In this document: positions 1-9,149 of the stretch, piece after piece
Numbering within the stretch: position 1 is the first letter of the stretch
How the letters are laid out: each line of letters opens with the position of its first letter
Source of the DNA: Pikeienuella piscinae
GTDB taxonomy: Bacteria > Pseudomonadota > Alphaproteobacteria > Rhodobacterales > Rhodobacteraceae
DNA: 64,000 bases
Direction of reading: 5' to 3'
Assembly (NCBI RefSeq): GCF_011044155.1
Contig: NZ_CP049056.1
Span: 1,674,001 to 1,738,000 of the forward strand
Notes under the pieces: model-generated
The model's input: the letters and a program-made list of their open reading frames with translations, nothing else
Told to the model about the DNA's origin: nothing
Database searches by the model: none
Translations under genes and position numbers: made by a program

Positions 1-1037
1 GCCGCGAAAAACCCCGACGCGAGCAAGAGCGCCGCGAAATTCTTGACGCTCCGCCCGACCGCCTTCCAGACCACCTCCGCCGGGAGCGCGACGCCGACCT
101 GAATCTCCTCGCCCGCCCCCGCGGGGTTTACTTTCACGATGAATTCATAGGCGCCCGGCGCCGCCCGCCAAGGCGCCCCCATCATCGCCGGATCGGTATG
201 GACGGAGACCAAGCCGTCGCGCATCAGCCCGACGGCGGCGATATCACTGTTGCGCCGTTCATAATCCGCCAGCACCCGGTCCAGCCCGTCGACATCGTCC
301 AGCGTCAGCCCGTAGTCGAGCAACGGTCGGATACGCTGCGCGAGTGAATCGGAGATCGCCTCGGCCTTCGCCTGCGCGCCTTCGGCGTAGAGCGAGACCA
401 GACTGGCCGCGACCGCGGTCGCGGCGATGACGAAGACCAGCCCATAGACGCCGACGGTGCGCGCCGCGAGCCCGCCGCGCGCCGCACGCGGCGCGGCCCA
501 GAAGGCGAAACCGCCGAACGCGAGGACAAGCCCGCCGGCCAGCGCGATCAGCGCCGGCAGCATCGCGTCGATCCGCGCATCGATGACGGCGCGGGCCATC
601 GTCACCTCGAGTTGCCCGACCCGCTCGAAACGATTGCGCATCGCCAAAGCGACCTGCACCCAGCCGTCCTGCTGGCTCAGCGCGAAGCGCGCGTCCGCCT
701 CCGGACCGGGCGGGCGGGGAACCGCCGCCTCACCGACGCTGAAGACCGCCGCCCCGTCCGCCCCCCGCACGACGATGGCGGCGACGGTCGGGTCGGCCAC
801 ACGGATCGGCTCCGCGATGCGTCGGAAGCCGGGAAACTCCCCGACCGGCAGGCCGGCGCGCAAATGCCCGTCCATCGCGCTCTGCACGATCTCGCCTTGC
901 GCCGCCAGCTTGTCGAAAATGAACTTCGGATAGGTCCGCTTCGCCTCGCCCCAGCCGACGAACACCAGAAGCGCGAGCGAGAGCGCCGCGACGAGACTCA
1001 GGAGCAGCGCGCTTCGCAACCTCGCGCCCATGCTCAT
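1..1037 (-). CDS. membrane sensor-like protein, C-terminus beyond left edge
   Basis: An uninterrupted frame of about 345 codons starts at ATG 1037 (MSMGARLRSALL) and runs off the left edge, so the C-terminal output part is missing. Visible layout: a first membrane helix at about residues 8-26, a periplasmic-type domain to about 150, two closely spaced helices near 155-205, a second extracytoplasmic stretch to about 325, then the start of a fourth helix. Two extracytoplasmic modules between helices suggest a ligand-sensing or transport protein. I cannot tell whether a kinase, cyclase, phosphatase or transporter domain follows. It starts 41 bases after the ATP-grasp gene on the same strand, so the two are probably co-transcribed. 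The reading frame is secure; the family is not recognised. Confidence 0.6.
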   Translation of the reverse strand, partial: MSMGARLRSALLLSLVAALSLALLVFVGWGEAKRTYPKFIFDKLAAQGEIVQSAMDGHLRAGLPVGEFPGFRRIAEPIRVADPTVAAIVVRGADGAAVFSVGEAAVPRPPGPEADARFALSQQDGWVQVALAMRNRFERVGQLEVTMARAVIDARIDAMLPALIALAGGLVLAFGGFAFWAAPRAARGGLAARTVGVYGLVFVIAATAVAASLVSLYAEGAQAKAEAISDSLAQRIRPLLDYGLTLDDVDGLDRVLADYERRNSDIAAVGLMRDGLVSVHTDPAMMGAPWRAAPGAYEFIVKVNPAGAGEEIQVGVALPAEVVWKAVGRSVKNFAALLLASGFFA

Positions 1038-1078
1038 CAGATCGGCCTCATCAGCGCCACCTCATCGGATCGTCCGCA

Positions 1079-2248
1079 TCAGAGCAGCGCCGCGATATGC
1101 TGGACGACGGTCGGGCGGTGCCTGAGATAATGCCCGAGCCGGTCGAGAAGAAGCGAGAGCAGCAGATCCTCGTAGCACATGCCCTCTGCTTCCAGCCCGG
1201 CGCAGACCAGGCTGATCTTCTCGCCGTCCGGTCGCTTCAGATCCGGTTTCGGATTGGCTTCGAGGATCGAAAGCCGCCCGTCGGTATCGGCGCGGATGTC
1301 GAGCCGCACCAGCGCGCGCAACTGAAAATCGTCATGGACCCGGCGCGCCAGATCGACCAGCCCGGCATGGGCGGGGTCGTCCGCCGTCAAGAGCCGCACC
1401 CGGTCCGCGGTGATCGGCCGGATATCCATCGAGGTAAAGATCGGCTCGCCATCGTCGACCAGCCGCTCCAGCACCGAAAACGCGAACGGCGCTTTGAGCA
1501 ACGACGGCGCCCCGTCCCGAACGACGAGCGGGCCGGAGATGGCGACGCAATATTCCGGCCCGCCCATGAACGTCTCGATCTGAACCTGATCGAGCGATTC
1601 GGCGTAGACCCGGTCGACGATCTCGGAAAGCCCGGCGCGATCGGGAACGAAGAACACGTTCTGCGAGGCTCGGCCGACGACCGGCTTGACCACATAGGCG
1701 CCCTGATGGCCCCCGAAGATCGCCTGAAAGCGCGGGTCGGTTTCCGGCTCCAGCCGCCCGCGCACGCCATCCCAGACCATGAAAGGCGGCGTGGGCAGCC
1801 CGACCGCCTGGCATTCGCGCTTGAATACATGTTTGGAATCAAGGGTCAGAGACAGAAGCGGACGATGGCCGATATAGGGCACCCCGCTCAGCTCCAGCAT
1901 CGACGGCGTGTGCGCGATGGCGTCATAGCCCTGCACCCCGGCGGTGTTGAGCCAGGCGAGGTCGATCTCCTCCTCGCGCAGCCGTCCGGGCAGCGTCAGA
2001 TCGTCCGGCAGCAGACTCACCCGCCGGAACCCGGCTTGCCGGAGACCGGCGGCGATGTCCTCCGCGACATATTTGTAGGATTTCTCGGAGCGGAGATTCC
2101 GGCCCTCATGGATCACCGCGCCCGGCTGCGTCCGGTCGCCGTTATAGATGACGCCGACATGCACGCGCTCTCTGATCCGGTCGAGCCCGGCGCAAAGGCG
2201 ATCGAAATCCACCCGCCGCCGCGCCTGCACGTCCGCTTGTTGATTCAT
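1079..2248 (-). CDS. D-alanine-D-alanine ligase-like ATP-grasp protein
   Basis: A 389-residue protein with the D-Ala-D-Ala-ligase-like ATP-grasp fold. The N-terminal half has the pattern GVIYNGD, a lysine-containing block (LTLDSKHVFKRECQAVGLPTPP) and the nucleotide-binding stretch AYVVKPVVGRASQNV. The C-terminal half has the metal-binding signature RLDIRAD...ILEANPKPDL. Enzymes of this fold join a carboxylate to an amine using ATP, as in dipeptide, cell-wall or natural-product ligases; the substrate here is unknown. It is a stand-alone copy away from any ddl/mur cluster. The start at 2248 is preceded by a strong AGGGGG ribosome site. The upstream exonuclease-like gene is 145 bases away and the sensor-like gene follows by 41 bases. 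Family confident, substrate open. Confidence 0.8.
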   Translation of the reverse strand: MNQQADVQARRRVDFDRLCAGLDRIRERVHVGVIYNGDRTQPGAVIHEGRNLRSEKSYKYVAEDIAAGLRQAGFRRVSLLPDDLTLPGRLREEEIDLAWLNTAGVQGYDAIAHTPSMLELSGVPYIGHRPLLSLTLDSKHVFKRECQAVGLPTPPFMVWDGVRGRLEPETDPRFQAIFGGHQGAYVVKPVVGRASQNVFFVPDRAGLSEIVDRVYAESLDQVQIETFMGGPEYCVAISGPLVVRDGAPSLLKAPFAFSVLERLVDDGEPIFTSMDIRPITADRVRLLTADDPAHAGLVDLARRVHDDFQLRALVRLDIRADTDGRLSILEANPKPDLKRPDGEKISLVCAGLEAEGMCYEDLLLSLLLDRLGHYLRHRPTVVQHIAALL

Positions 2249-2393
2249 CGCCGACCCCCTCCGCGCATTTAACAGCCTTCCGGGCCAAACAACAAACGCT
2301 CAGGTTGCATGGCGCCTGCTCCACTATAGCTGCGGGTTAGGCTTTCAGACGGTAAACGCCGGCGATCTTCGTCGCCCCCCCCCGCCCCGAAAT

Positions 2394-3557
2394 TCACTTC
2401 AGATCGACCCAGACCAGACGATGGTCGGAGCTCGCGTCGCCGCCCTCGCCGACCAGGTCGCGAAGCGGGTCGCCCTTCGGCGGCCAGAAGACCCCCGCCC
2501 CGGTCACGGTCCACGCTTTCGAAGGCAGGACGTAATCGACCCGCAAATTCCCCGGCCCGCCCGCATCGCGCCAGTCGGCGGTGTGCGTCGCCGGGTCGCC
2601 CGTTTTGCGCGGGCCGGGGGCCCTGGCGCCCCCCGCGCTCCGGGGCGCGGTGTCGCCGGTCAGCGCAAGAAGCGCAAGAAGCGCGCCGCGCCGCGCATCG
2701 CCATCCGCCGGATCGGCGTTGAGATCGCCGAGCACGACAAATCCCGCGTCCGGCGGCAGGCCGCCGGCGCGGCCGGAATCGTCCACCATCCAACCCGCGC
2801 CAGACGCGTAATCGACCCAGAACCGGACCTCGTCATGGTTGCGCCGCCCGTTGGCGTCCTCCGGCCCGTCGAAAACCGGCGGCGTCGGGTGCGACGCGAG
2901 CAGATGCAGGACGCGCCCGTCCGGCAGCGTCACCGGAACGTCCCAATGGCTCTTGGAGGAAAGCCGGAGCGTCGGGGCTGCGTCGCTGAAATGCGCCGTC
3001 GGCATCAGGTTGTCCGGCATCGCCGCCCAGAGCTGACGTTGAAAGGTGCGGATCGCGCCCTCGTCGAGCGGCGGGCGGGAAAGCACCGCCATACCGTATT
3101 GCCCCTCGAACCAGCCGAAACCGAAAGCGTCACGCGGGCCGTCCATCCGCCCGTCGCCGTCCAGATCGAAGCCGGAGGCGACGCCGGTGTTAACCGGCGC
3201 GGTGAAGAGATGCGGATAATAGATCCCCGCAGCGCCGCCCCGCCCTTCCTTCAGGAAATCGCGAAACAGCGCCGCCGCGACGCCGCGGCGGTCATGGTCG
3301 ATCTCGTTGATCAGGATCACGTCGGGCCGGACGCGCTGGATGATCTCCGCCACCGCGGCGAGCTGCTCCGACCCGCCGAGCCGCAGCTCCTGCGCCAGTT
3401 GGCCCGGATGACGCCGGCTGAGAGCGGCGTTGAACGTCGCGACGCGGATGGCGCCTTCGACGGGCGGCCGCAGATCAGCCACCGCGCCGGGCGCCCAGAG
3501 CGTCAGCGCCGCCGCGAGCATCCGCGCCCGTCGCCATCCCTCGGGCAGAAGCTTCAT
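2394..3557 (-). CDS. secreted endonuclease/exonuclease/phosphatase family protein
   Basis: A 387-residue protein with an N-terminal signal peptide (MKLLPEGWRRARMLAAALTL, ending near ALA/VADL) and an EEP fold. Recognisable elements are RVATFNAAL at the domain start, the metal-binding ILINEIDHD, GQYGMAVLSR, the catalytic VLGDLNADP and the C-terminal SSDHRLVWVDL. The Asp-His and NADP elements match the DNase I/sphingomyelinase/phosphodiesterase active site. The family cuts phosphodiesters in DNA, phospholipids or phosphoinositides; the substrate cannot be read from sequence. Export implies extracellular or periplasmic action, for instance nucleic acid or phosphate scavenging (inference). It starts 33 bases after leuD on the same strand and may be read through from it. 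Confidence 0.82.
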   Translation of the reverse strand: MKLLPEGWRRARMLAAALTLWAPGAVADLRPPVEGAIRVATFNAALSRRHPGQLAQELRLGGSEQLAAVAEIIQRVRPDVILINEIDHDRRGVAAALFRDFLKEGRGGAAGIYYPHLFTAPVNTGVASGFDLDGDGRMDGPRDAFGFGWFEGQYGMAVLSRPPLDEGAIRTFQRQLWAAMPDNLMPTAHFSDAAPTLRLSSKSHWDVPVTLPDGRVLHLLASHPTPPVFDGPEDANGRRNHDEVRFWVDYASGAGWMVDDSGRAGGLPPDAGFVVLGDLNADPADGDARRGALLALLALTGDTAPRSAGGARAPGPRKTGDPATHTADWRDAGGPGNLRVDYVLPSKAWTVTGAGVFWPPKGDPLRDLVGEGGDASSDHRLVWVDLK

Positions 3558-3590
3558 CGCGCGCGTCCGGCGGCGCGTCCCGGCGGGGAC

Positions 3591-4205
3591 TCAGGCGCCG
3601 GCGAGCCAGGGCTGGCGCTCGGCGCGCGCGGCCTCGAACGCGTCGATCGCCGACTCCTTCTCCATCGTCAGGCCGATATCGTCGAGACCGTTGATGAGAC
3701 AGTGCTTGCGAAACGCATCCACATCGAAGGCGATCTCGCCGCCATCCGGCCCGGTGATGACCTGCCGCTCCAGATCGACAGTGACGACCGCGTTCGCCCC
3801 GCGCGAGGCGTCGTCGAGCAGCTTGTCGACCTCTTCCTGCGGCAAGGCGATCGGCAGAATGCCGTTCTTGAAGCAGTTGTTGAAGAAGATATCGGCGAAA
3901 GAGGGCGCGATCACGCAGCGGATGCCGAAGTCCAGCAGCGCCCAGGGCGCGTGTTCCCGGCTGGAGCCGCAGCCGAAATTATCGCCGGCGATAAGGATCT
4001 TCGCCTCGCGGTAGGCGGGCTTGTTCAGCACGAAATCCGGGTTCTCGGCCCCGTCGTCGGCATAGCGCATCTCGTCGAAAAGGTTCTTGCCGAGCCCGGT
4101 ACGCTTGATCGTCTTCAGGAACTGCTTGGGGATAATCATGTCGGTGTCGATATTGATCAGCGGCAGCGGCGCCGCGACCCCGGTCAGCGTGGTGAACTTG
4201 TCCAT
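3591..4205 (-). CDS. leuD: 3-isopropylmalate dehydratase small subunit
   Basis: A 204-residue protein, the usual LeuD length. With LeuC it isomerises 2-isopropylmalate to 3-isopropylmalate in leucine synthesis in the cytosol. Diagnostic features are the start [22 protein letters not shown], the motif [14 protein letters not shown] near residue 77, and the swivel-domain pattern [15 protein letters not shown]. It lies 35 bases downstream of the DUF308 gene on the same strand, while leuC is about 2.4 kb upstream on the same strand. The two subunits are therefore not adjacent here; an MFS transporter and two smaller genes lie between them. Confidence 0.96.
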   Translation of the reverse strand: MDKFTTLTGVAAPLPLINIDTDMIIPKQFLKTIKRTGLGKNLFDEMRYADDGAENPDFVLNKPAYREAKILIAGDNFGCGSSREHAPWALLDFGIRCVIAPSFADIFFNNCFKNGILPIALPQEEVDKLLDDASRGANAVVTVDLERQVITGPDGGEIAFDVDAFRKHCLINGLDDIGLTMEKESAIDAFEAARAERQPWLAGA

Positions 4206-4240
4206 TGGAAGTCCCTTTCAGATGCGCGGCCGGCGGCCCG

Positions 4241-4765
4241 TCATTTGCCGTCCGCGGCGGTGCGGATGAAGAATGCGAGAACGATCATCGCAAGACCGTC
4301 GAGGATCATCTCGATCCCCATCAGGATGCCGAGGAGAGACCCGGAAACGGCGGCGAAATTCGCGATGATGTAGAGCGCGAGCAGCACCGAAAGCCCGCCC
4401 GAGATCAACATCGACCAGAAGAGCGGCGTCGCCTTCATCCGATAGGCGAGGATCAGCCGCACGACCCCGCTCACGGCGAGGATGATGGTGACGATCGAGA
4501 CCAGCGAGAGTATGCCGTGGAGCGGATTGACGAGAAACGAAAGCCCGAGGAACGCCGCCAGCGCGCCCAGCGCGATGGCGCTCACCTTGGACCAGAACCG
4601 CTCTTCACGGAACGCGACGACGATCTGAACGACGCCGATCAGCAGAAAGAGCACGCCGACGACCTGCTCGATGGCGAGCGAGGCCGCGAACGGGTTCGCC
4701 AGCACGAAAAGCCCGAATGCGACGGAAAGAACGCCGAGACCGAGCCATTTGTACCATTTACGCAT
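4241..4765 (-). CDS. HdeD/DUF308 family membrane protein
   Basis: A 174-residue, very hydrophobic protein with about six membrane helices, beginning MRKWYKWLGLGVLSVAFG. The helices are short and regularly spaced with GVLFLLIGVVQI and GILMGIEMILDGLAMI repeats, the internal symmetry of the HdeD/DUF308 family. HdeD of Escherichia coli is linked to acid resistance at high cell density, but the molecular function of the family is unknown. It sits 35 bases upstream of leuD on the same strand and may share its transcript. Family assignment is confident; no role in leucine synthesis is implied. Confidence 0.85.
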   Translation of the reverse strand: MRKWYKWLGLGVLSVAFGLFVLANPFAASLAIEQVVGVLFLLIGVVQIVVAFREERFWSKVSAIALGALAAFLGLSFLVNPLHGILSLVSIVTIILAVSGVVRLILAYRMKATPLFWSMLISGGLSVLLALYIIANFAAVSGSLLGILMGIEMILDGLAMIVLAFFIRTAADGK

Positions 4766-4943
4766 TGTCGCCTCCGCTCGCGCGATACACCGGTTGATAG
4801 GCGGCGCCGGCGGCGCCTAACGCCCGCGACATGCGAACGACCGGGCGCGGCGAGATAAAGCACGGCGCATGCGGACGCGCAAGTTCGCCATTGCCAACAG
4901 ACGGGCGAGAGGGACATCCTGTTCCGATTGTCAGAGGGATGTC

Positions 4944-5228
4944 ATGCCGTCGAGATGGGTTCTGGCTGCGGCGTTCGTCGTCGCGCCGGCGAGCGCCGAG
5001 ACGCCCTACCCGCAAAAGCACCCGCCCCGCGCCGAACGCGCCGGGCCGGTGAGCGCGGGGGCGAAGCTGGACGTGGTGAAAGCGCCTGCGGCCGCGGCGA
5101 CGGTCGGCGCACGCAGCGGGGGCGGCGCGTCCGGCCGGGCCCAACCGCTTCATGCGAAGGACGGACGGAGCGACTATGGCTATTCGGGCGAGCGGCCGCG
5201 CGCGGCGCCAGTCGGGAGCGGCGAATGA
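4944..5228 (+). CDS. small secreted protein, hypothetical
   Basis: A 94-codon frame opens with a plausible signal peptide (MPSRWVLAAAFVVAPASA, then ETPYPQ). An AGAGGG ribosome site lies 5-11 bases before ATG 4944. The mature part is rich in Pro, Ala, Gly and basic residues, has no cysteine and matches no family I recognise; it ends near SDYGYSGERPRAAP. The longer frame starting at 4869 lacks a ribosome site, so the shorter start is preferred. It precedes an MFS transporter on the same strand by 87 bases. Low-complexity composition in a GC-rich genome means it could be a chance frame; the signal peptide is the main argument for it. Confidence 0.45.
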   Translation: MPSRWVLAAAFVVAPASAETPYPQKHPPRAERAGPVSAGAKLDVVKAPAAAATVGARSGGGASGRAQPLHAKDGRSDYGYSGERPRAAPVGSGE

Positions 5229-5315
5229 CGCGCCAGTCGCGCCGAGGCCCCGCAGCGACGGTCTTCGTCGCATCGTGATGAACTCGGGGGCCGGCGCTCC
5301 GGCCGGGGGCGGAAC

Positions 5316-6542
5316 ATGAGCTTCGCAAATTTCCTGCGCGTGGAGGCGCCCTGGCTCGGCGGCGGAGCGTTGATGGCGCTCTCCTCCAGCTTCGGCCAGA
5401 CCTATTTCATCGCCATCTACGCCGGCGTCTGGCGCGCGGAATTCGGCCTCAGCCACGGCGAATGGGGCGCAATCTACATGACCGCGACCCTGGCTTCCGC
5501 CGCCGTGCTGACGCAGGCTGGGCGGCTCGCCGACGTGATGCCGGCGCGCCGGCTGGCGCTCATCGTTCTCTTCGGCTTCGCACTCGTCGCGATCGGCGTC
5601 TCCAACGCCCCCTCCTGGCAGGCGCTGGCGGCGCTGGTCTTCGGGCTCAGGTTCTGCGGTCAGGGCATGATGACCCATATCGCCATGACCTCGATGGGGA
5701 AGTGGTACCGCGCCCAGCGCGCGCGGGCTGTCGCCATCGCCACGCTCGGCACCGCCACCGGCGAGGCGGCGGCGCCCGCCATCGGTCTCGCGGTGATCGC
5801 GCTGATCGGCTGGCGGGCGAGCTGGTTGGTCATCGCCGCCGTGATCGTCCTCGTCATCGCGCCGCTCCTGGCGTTCCTTCTCCGGCGCGAGCGCGCGCCG
5901 CGTTCGGCCGGCGAGGCGGAATTCGCGCCGGGCATGGAGGGGCGGCACTGGACCCGCAGCGAGATGACGCGCCACTGGCTCTTCTGGGCGCTGATCCCGG
6001 GCCTGATCGGCCCCTCGTGGATCGGCACGGTGATCTTCTTCCAGACCGTCCATCTGGCCGAGATCAAGGACTGGGACCTCGTCGCCTACGCCGGGCTCGC
6101 CTTTCCGGTCTTCTCCGCCGTGGCGATCGGGTCCAGCTTCCTCTTCGGCTGGGCGGCCGACCGGTTCGGCGTCCTGCGGCTTCTGCCCGTCTTCCTTCTC
6201 GGGACCGGGTGCGGCGCGGTCCTGCTCGGGCTCGCCGCCTCGCTTCCCGCCGGGGTCGTCGCGCTCGGAGTTTCCGGGCTCGGCTCCGGCGGCACTTCGG
6301 TGGTGATGGGCGCGCTTTTCGCGGAGCTGTATGGCGCCCGCTGGCTCGGCTCGATCCGCTCGATCATCGCCGCAATCACCGTCCTCGCCTCGGCGCTCGG
6401 TCCGGGCGCAAGCGGCGCGATGCTCGACGCCGGGATCGGGATCGAGACGCAATGCCTGGTGATGGGCGCCTATCTTCTGGCGGTCAGCCTCTGGTTCGTC
6501 ATCGTCTCGCGCCGGGCGCTGACGCTGACGACCCGCGCCTGA
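5316..6542 (+). CDS. MFS transporter
   Basis: A 408-residue protein with about twelve membrane helices in two six-helix halves, separated by a charged loop near residues 190-215 (RRERAPRSAGEAEF). The loop GRLADVMPARR between helices 2 and 3 is the MFS motif A position, repeated in the second half as GWAADRFGVLRLL. The sequence resembles the monocarboxylate/oxalate-type MFS proteins common in alphaproteobacteria, but the substrate is unknown. The start at 5316 follows a GGGGGCGG purine stretch. It is convergent with leuC, and a strong hairpin lies between them. Confidence 0.85.
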   Translation: MSFANFLRVEAPWLGGGALMALSSSFGQTYFIAIYAGVWRAEFGLSHGEWGAIYMTATLASAAVLTQAGRLADVMPARRLALIVLFGFALVAIGVSNAPSWQALAALVFGLRFCGQGMMTHIAMTSMGKWYRAQRARAVAIATLGTATGEAAAPAIGLAVIALIGWRASWLVIAAVIVLVIAPLLAFLLRRERAPRSAGEAEFAPGMEGRHWTRSEMTRHWLFWALIPGLIGPSWIGTVIFFQTVHLAEIKDWDLVAYAGLAFPVFSAVAIGSSFLFGWAADRFGVLRLLPVFLLGTGCGAVLLGLAASLPAGVVALGVSGLGSGGTSVVMGALFAELYGARWLGSIRSIIAAITVLASALGPGASGAMLDAGIGIETQCLVMGAYLLAVSLWFVIVSRRALTLTTRA

Positions 6543-6554
6543 GCGGAACGAAAA

Positions 6555-6591
6555 CGCCGGCGCGCGGGGGTGCGTTCCCCTCGCGCCGGCG
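6555..6591 (-). terminator. hairpin terminator between MFS gene and leuC
   Basis: Two 15-base arms (6555-6569 and 6577-6591) pair with a single mismatch around a short loop. On the minus strand the stem is followed by TTTTCG, as expected for a leuC terminator that starts just 5 bases after the leuC stop. The symmetric stem could also stop the converging MFS transcript. Confidence 0.7.
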
Positions 6592-6596
6592 CCCGT

Positions 6597-8006
6597 TCAT
6601 CCGATCTCGCGCACGTCCGCCAGCCGCCCGGTCAGCGCCGCCGCCGCCGCCATCGCCGGGCTCATCAGGTGGGTCCGGCCGCCCTTGCCCTGCCGGCCCT
6701 CGAAATTGCGGTTCGAGGTGGAGGCGCAGCGCTCGCCTGCATCCAGCTTGTCGGCGTTCATCCCGAGGCACATCGAGCAGCCCGGCTCACGCCAGTCGAA
6801 CCCGGCGGATTTGAGGATATCCGCGATCCCCTCCTCCTCCGCCATCGCCTTCACGAGGCCGGAGCCCGGAACGATCATCGCCCGAAGCCCGTCCTTCACA
6901 CGCTTGCCTTCGACGATCTTCGCGACTTCACGCAGATCCTCGATCCGGCCATTGGTGCATGACCCGATGAAGACCGTGTCGACGACGACGTCGCGCAGCG
7001 GCGTGCCAGGCTTCAGACCCATGTATTCGAGGCTCCGCGCCGCCGCCGCCTGCTTGCCGGGATCGGCGAAGCTGGACGGGTCCGGCACCGAGGCGGTGAT
7101 CGGCAGCACATCCTCCGGGCTGGTGCCCCAGGTGACGACGGGCGCGATGTCGCCGGCCTTCAGCACCAGCTCCTTGTCGAAATGCGCGCCCTCGTCGGAA
7201 TAAAGCTCCTTCCACTCGGCCAGCGCCATTTCGAAAGCGGCGCCCTTGGGCGCATGCGGGCGTCCCTTGACGTAAGCGAAGGTCTTTTCGTCCGGCGCGA
7301 TCAGCCCGGCGCGCGCGCCGCCCTCGATCGCCATGTTGCAGACCGTCATCCGCCCTTCCATGGAGAGCGCGCGGATCGCCTCGCCGCAATATTCGATGAC
7401 ATGGCCGGTACCGCCGGCGGTTCCGGTCGCGCCGATGACCGAAAGCGTGATGTCCTTCGCGGTGACGCCGGGCGGAAGCGCGCCGGTCACCTCCACCTTC
7501 ATGTTCTTCGACTTGCGCGCGATCAGCGTCTGGGTCGCCAACACATGCTCCACCTCGGACGTGCCGATGCCATGCGCGAGCGCGCCGAAGGCGCCGTGGG
7601 TCGCGGTGTGGCTGTCGCCGCAGACGATGGTCATGCCCGGCAGCGTCCAACCCAGCTCAGGGCCGATGATGTGAACGATGCCCTGCCGGATATCGGTCAG
7701 GTCGTAATAGGTGATGCCGAACTCCTCGGCGTTCCTTTTCAGAAGCTCGACCTGGATGCGGCTCTCCTCGTCCGCGATGCCGGCGGCGCGGTCGCTCGTC
7801 GGGACGTTATGGTCCGGCACGGCGACCGTCATGCCGGGCTGGCGCACGGTGCGGCCGGTCATCCGCAGCCCCTCGAAGGCCTGCGGGCTGGTCACTTCAT
7901 GGACGAGGTGACGATCGACATAGAGCAGGCAGGTGCCGTCCTCCCCTTCGTGGGCGAGATGGGCGTCCCAGATCTTGTCGTAGAGAGTTCTTGGCGCGGT
8001 GGACAT
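6597..8006 (-). CDS. leuC: 3-isopropylmalate dehydratase large subunit
   Basis: A 469-residue aconitase-family protein of normal LeuC length. It carries the [4Fe-4S] catalytic subunit of isopropylmalate isomerase. Visible signatures are YDKIWDAHL at the N-terminus, [16 protein letters not shown], the cluster cysteine in [14 protein letters not shown], and the paired cluster cysteines in GCSMCLGMN. It pairs with LeuD encoded at 3591-4205. The start at 8006 is preceded by GGAAGAGA. A possible 28-codon gene lies upstream at 8085-8171. No leucine-rich leader peptide is seen, so no attenuation is proposed. Confidence 0.97.
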   Translation of the reverse strand: MSTAPRTLYDKIWDAHLAHEGEDGTCLLYVDRHLVHEVTSPQAFEGLRMTGRTVRQPGMTVAVPDHNVPTSDRAAGIADEESRIQVELLKRNAEEFGITYYDLTDIRQGIVHIIGPELGWTLPGMTIVCGDSHTATHGAFGALAHGIGTSEVEHVLATQTLIARKSKNMKVEVTGALPPGVTAKDITLSVIGATGTAGGTGHVIEYCGEAIRALSMEGRMTVCNMAIEGGARAGLIAPDEKTFAYVKGRPHAPKGAAFEMALAEWKELYSDEGAHFDKELVLKAGDIAPVVTWGTSPEDVLPITASVPDPSSFADPGKQAAAARSLEYMGLKPGTPLRDVVVDTVFIGSCTNGRIEDLREVAKIVEGKRVKDGLRAMIVPGSGLVKAMAEEEGIADILKSAGFDWREPGCSMCLGMNADKLDAGERCASTSNRNFEGRQGKGGRTHLMSPAMAAAAALTGRLADVREIG

Positions 8007-8084
8007 GTGCGTGTCTCTTCCATTGGAATTCGATGCGGCTTGAATTCGGGGCGCGCGCGCCCGGCGGCGGCCCCTGCGGCTGGC

Positions 8085-8171
8085 CTATAGCGCAGCAGCG
8101 CGCGCCTTCAGCTCGGCGAAGAAACGCCAGGGCATGCGGGCCCGGTCGGCGATGTTCACGATCCGCTTCAT
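8085..8171 (-). CDS. possible 28-residue small protein upstream of leuC
   Basis: A short frame on the leuC strand runs from ATG 8171 to TAG 8085 and encodes a basic peptide beginning MKRIVNIADRARMPWRFF. A GGAG lies 13 bases before the ATG, farther than optimal. The peptide has no leucine run, so it is not a classical leu leader. Its composition (aromatic WRFF core, helical basic ends) looks protein-like, and it ends 78 bases before leuC. It could still be a chance frame. Confidence 0.3.
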   Translation of the reverse strand: MKRIVNIADRARMPWRFFAELKARAAAL

Positions 8172-8288
8172 CGCTGCGGTTTAGCTCCAAACCGGGGTGC
8201 GGGCAAGCCGTGTCGCGGCGCGGTCCGGGCGGTTTTCGGCGCCGGCGAACCACCTTCCGCGCCCGGCGCGGCGGATCGCGAACCCGCG

Positions 8289-9047
8289 CTAGCCGGCCAC
8301 GCTGCGGATCACGATGGCGACGCCGGACGCGAACAGCAGACAAAGCACCACCCTGCGGAACGCCGCTTCACTGACCCCCGCATAGGTTCTGACGCCGATC
8401 CACGCGCCGAGCAGCGTCGTCGGGACGATCGCCGCGCCGATGAGCGCCACGTCGGCCCCGATCAGGCCGCCGGCCGCCATGCCGATCCCGGCGAGCGTGA
8501 GGATGATGAAATTGAACGGCTGATAGACCGCCCGCTGCGCCACGCTCGGCCCGCCGCGCAACTGCAGCCAGATGACCGGCGCCGGCCCGGAAAGGCCGGA
8601 GAACCCGCCGAGAAACCCACCCGCGAGCCCGATGAACGCATCCGCCGCCCGTCCGCCCCAGGCGCCGATCGTCGCGCGCCCGGCTCCGGCCAGTTGCCAG
8701 GCGGCGTAGGCGACGAGGAAAATTCCGACCGACAGCCGCAGGCTCGACGGCGAAGCGACGGTCAGCGCATAGACGCCAAGCGGAATCCCCAGCACCCCGC
8801 CGCCGAGATAGGGCGCCGCCCGGCGCCACTCGAACGCCGCCCGGACCGAGAAGAAACCTACCGTATGCCCGGCGACGGCCGCGACCACCACCAGGGGCGG
8901 CACCATCGCCGCCGGCAGCGCGAAGAACCAGAAACCGGCGGCGACCAGCGCCGCGCCGAAGCCCGCGAAGCCGGTCGTGAACCCCGCCGCCAGCGCGCCG
9001 CCGAGCACGACGCCCCAGCCGATCGGGTCCAGCGCGATATCAAACAT
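8289..9047 (-). CDS. TauE/SafE family sulfite/organic anion exporter
   Basis: A 252-residue hydrophobic protein with about eight membrane helices. It has the family pattern AGFTTGFAGFGAALV near the N-terminus and the second-half repeat GLAGGFLGGFSGLSGP, which correspond to the duplicated TauE/SafE domain. Members export sulfite, sulfoacetate or other small anions; the substrate is not determinable here. The start MFDIALDPIGWG at 9047 is chosen over an upstream in-frame start because the extra 30 residues are Arg/Gly-rich and precede a membrane protein that normally begins at once. It is followed 282 bases later by the leuC unit and preceded by a same-strand MFS gene. Confidence 0.85.
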   Translation of the reverse strand: MFDIALDPIGWGVVLGGALAAGFTTGFAGFGAALVAAGFWFFALPAAMVPPLVVVAAVAGHTVGFFSVRAAFEWRRAAPYLGGGVLGIPLGVYALTVASPSSLRLSVGIFLVAYAAWQLAGAGRATIGAWGGRAADAFIGLAGGFLGGFSGLSGPAPVIWLQLRGGPSVAQRAVYQPFNFIILTLAGIGMAAGGLIGADVALIGAAIVPTTLLGAWIGVRTYAGVSEAAFRRVVLCLLFASGVAIVIRSVAG

Positions 9048-9149
9048 GCGATGCGGCCCCTCCAAACCGGCCCGCGCCGCGCGGCGCCCTCGGCTCCGCG
9101 CCCGCTTGCCGCCCGGGCGCCGCCATGTCAATCGCACCGCGCCGCGGCG

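Noticed and set aside
2421-4373. 650-codon plus-strand open frame opposite the exonuclease-like gene and leuD
   Set aside because: Antisense to two confidently identified genes. Its composition is Arg/Pro-rich low complexity without domains.
4758-6452. 564-codon minus-strand open frame opposite the first MFS gene
   Set aside because: It overlaps the well-supported MFS gene on the other strand and consists mostly of charged low-complexity sequence.
8007-8288. Leucine attenuator ahead of leuC
   Set aside because: No leucine-rich leader peptide and no pair of alternative hairpins with a T-run were seen.
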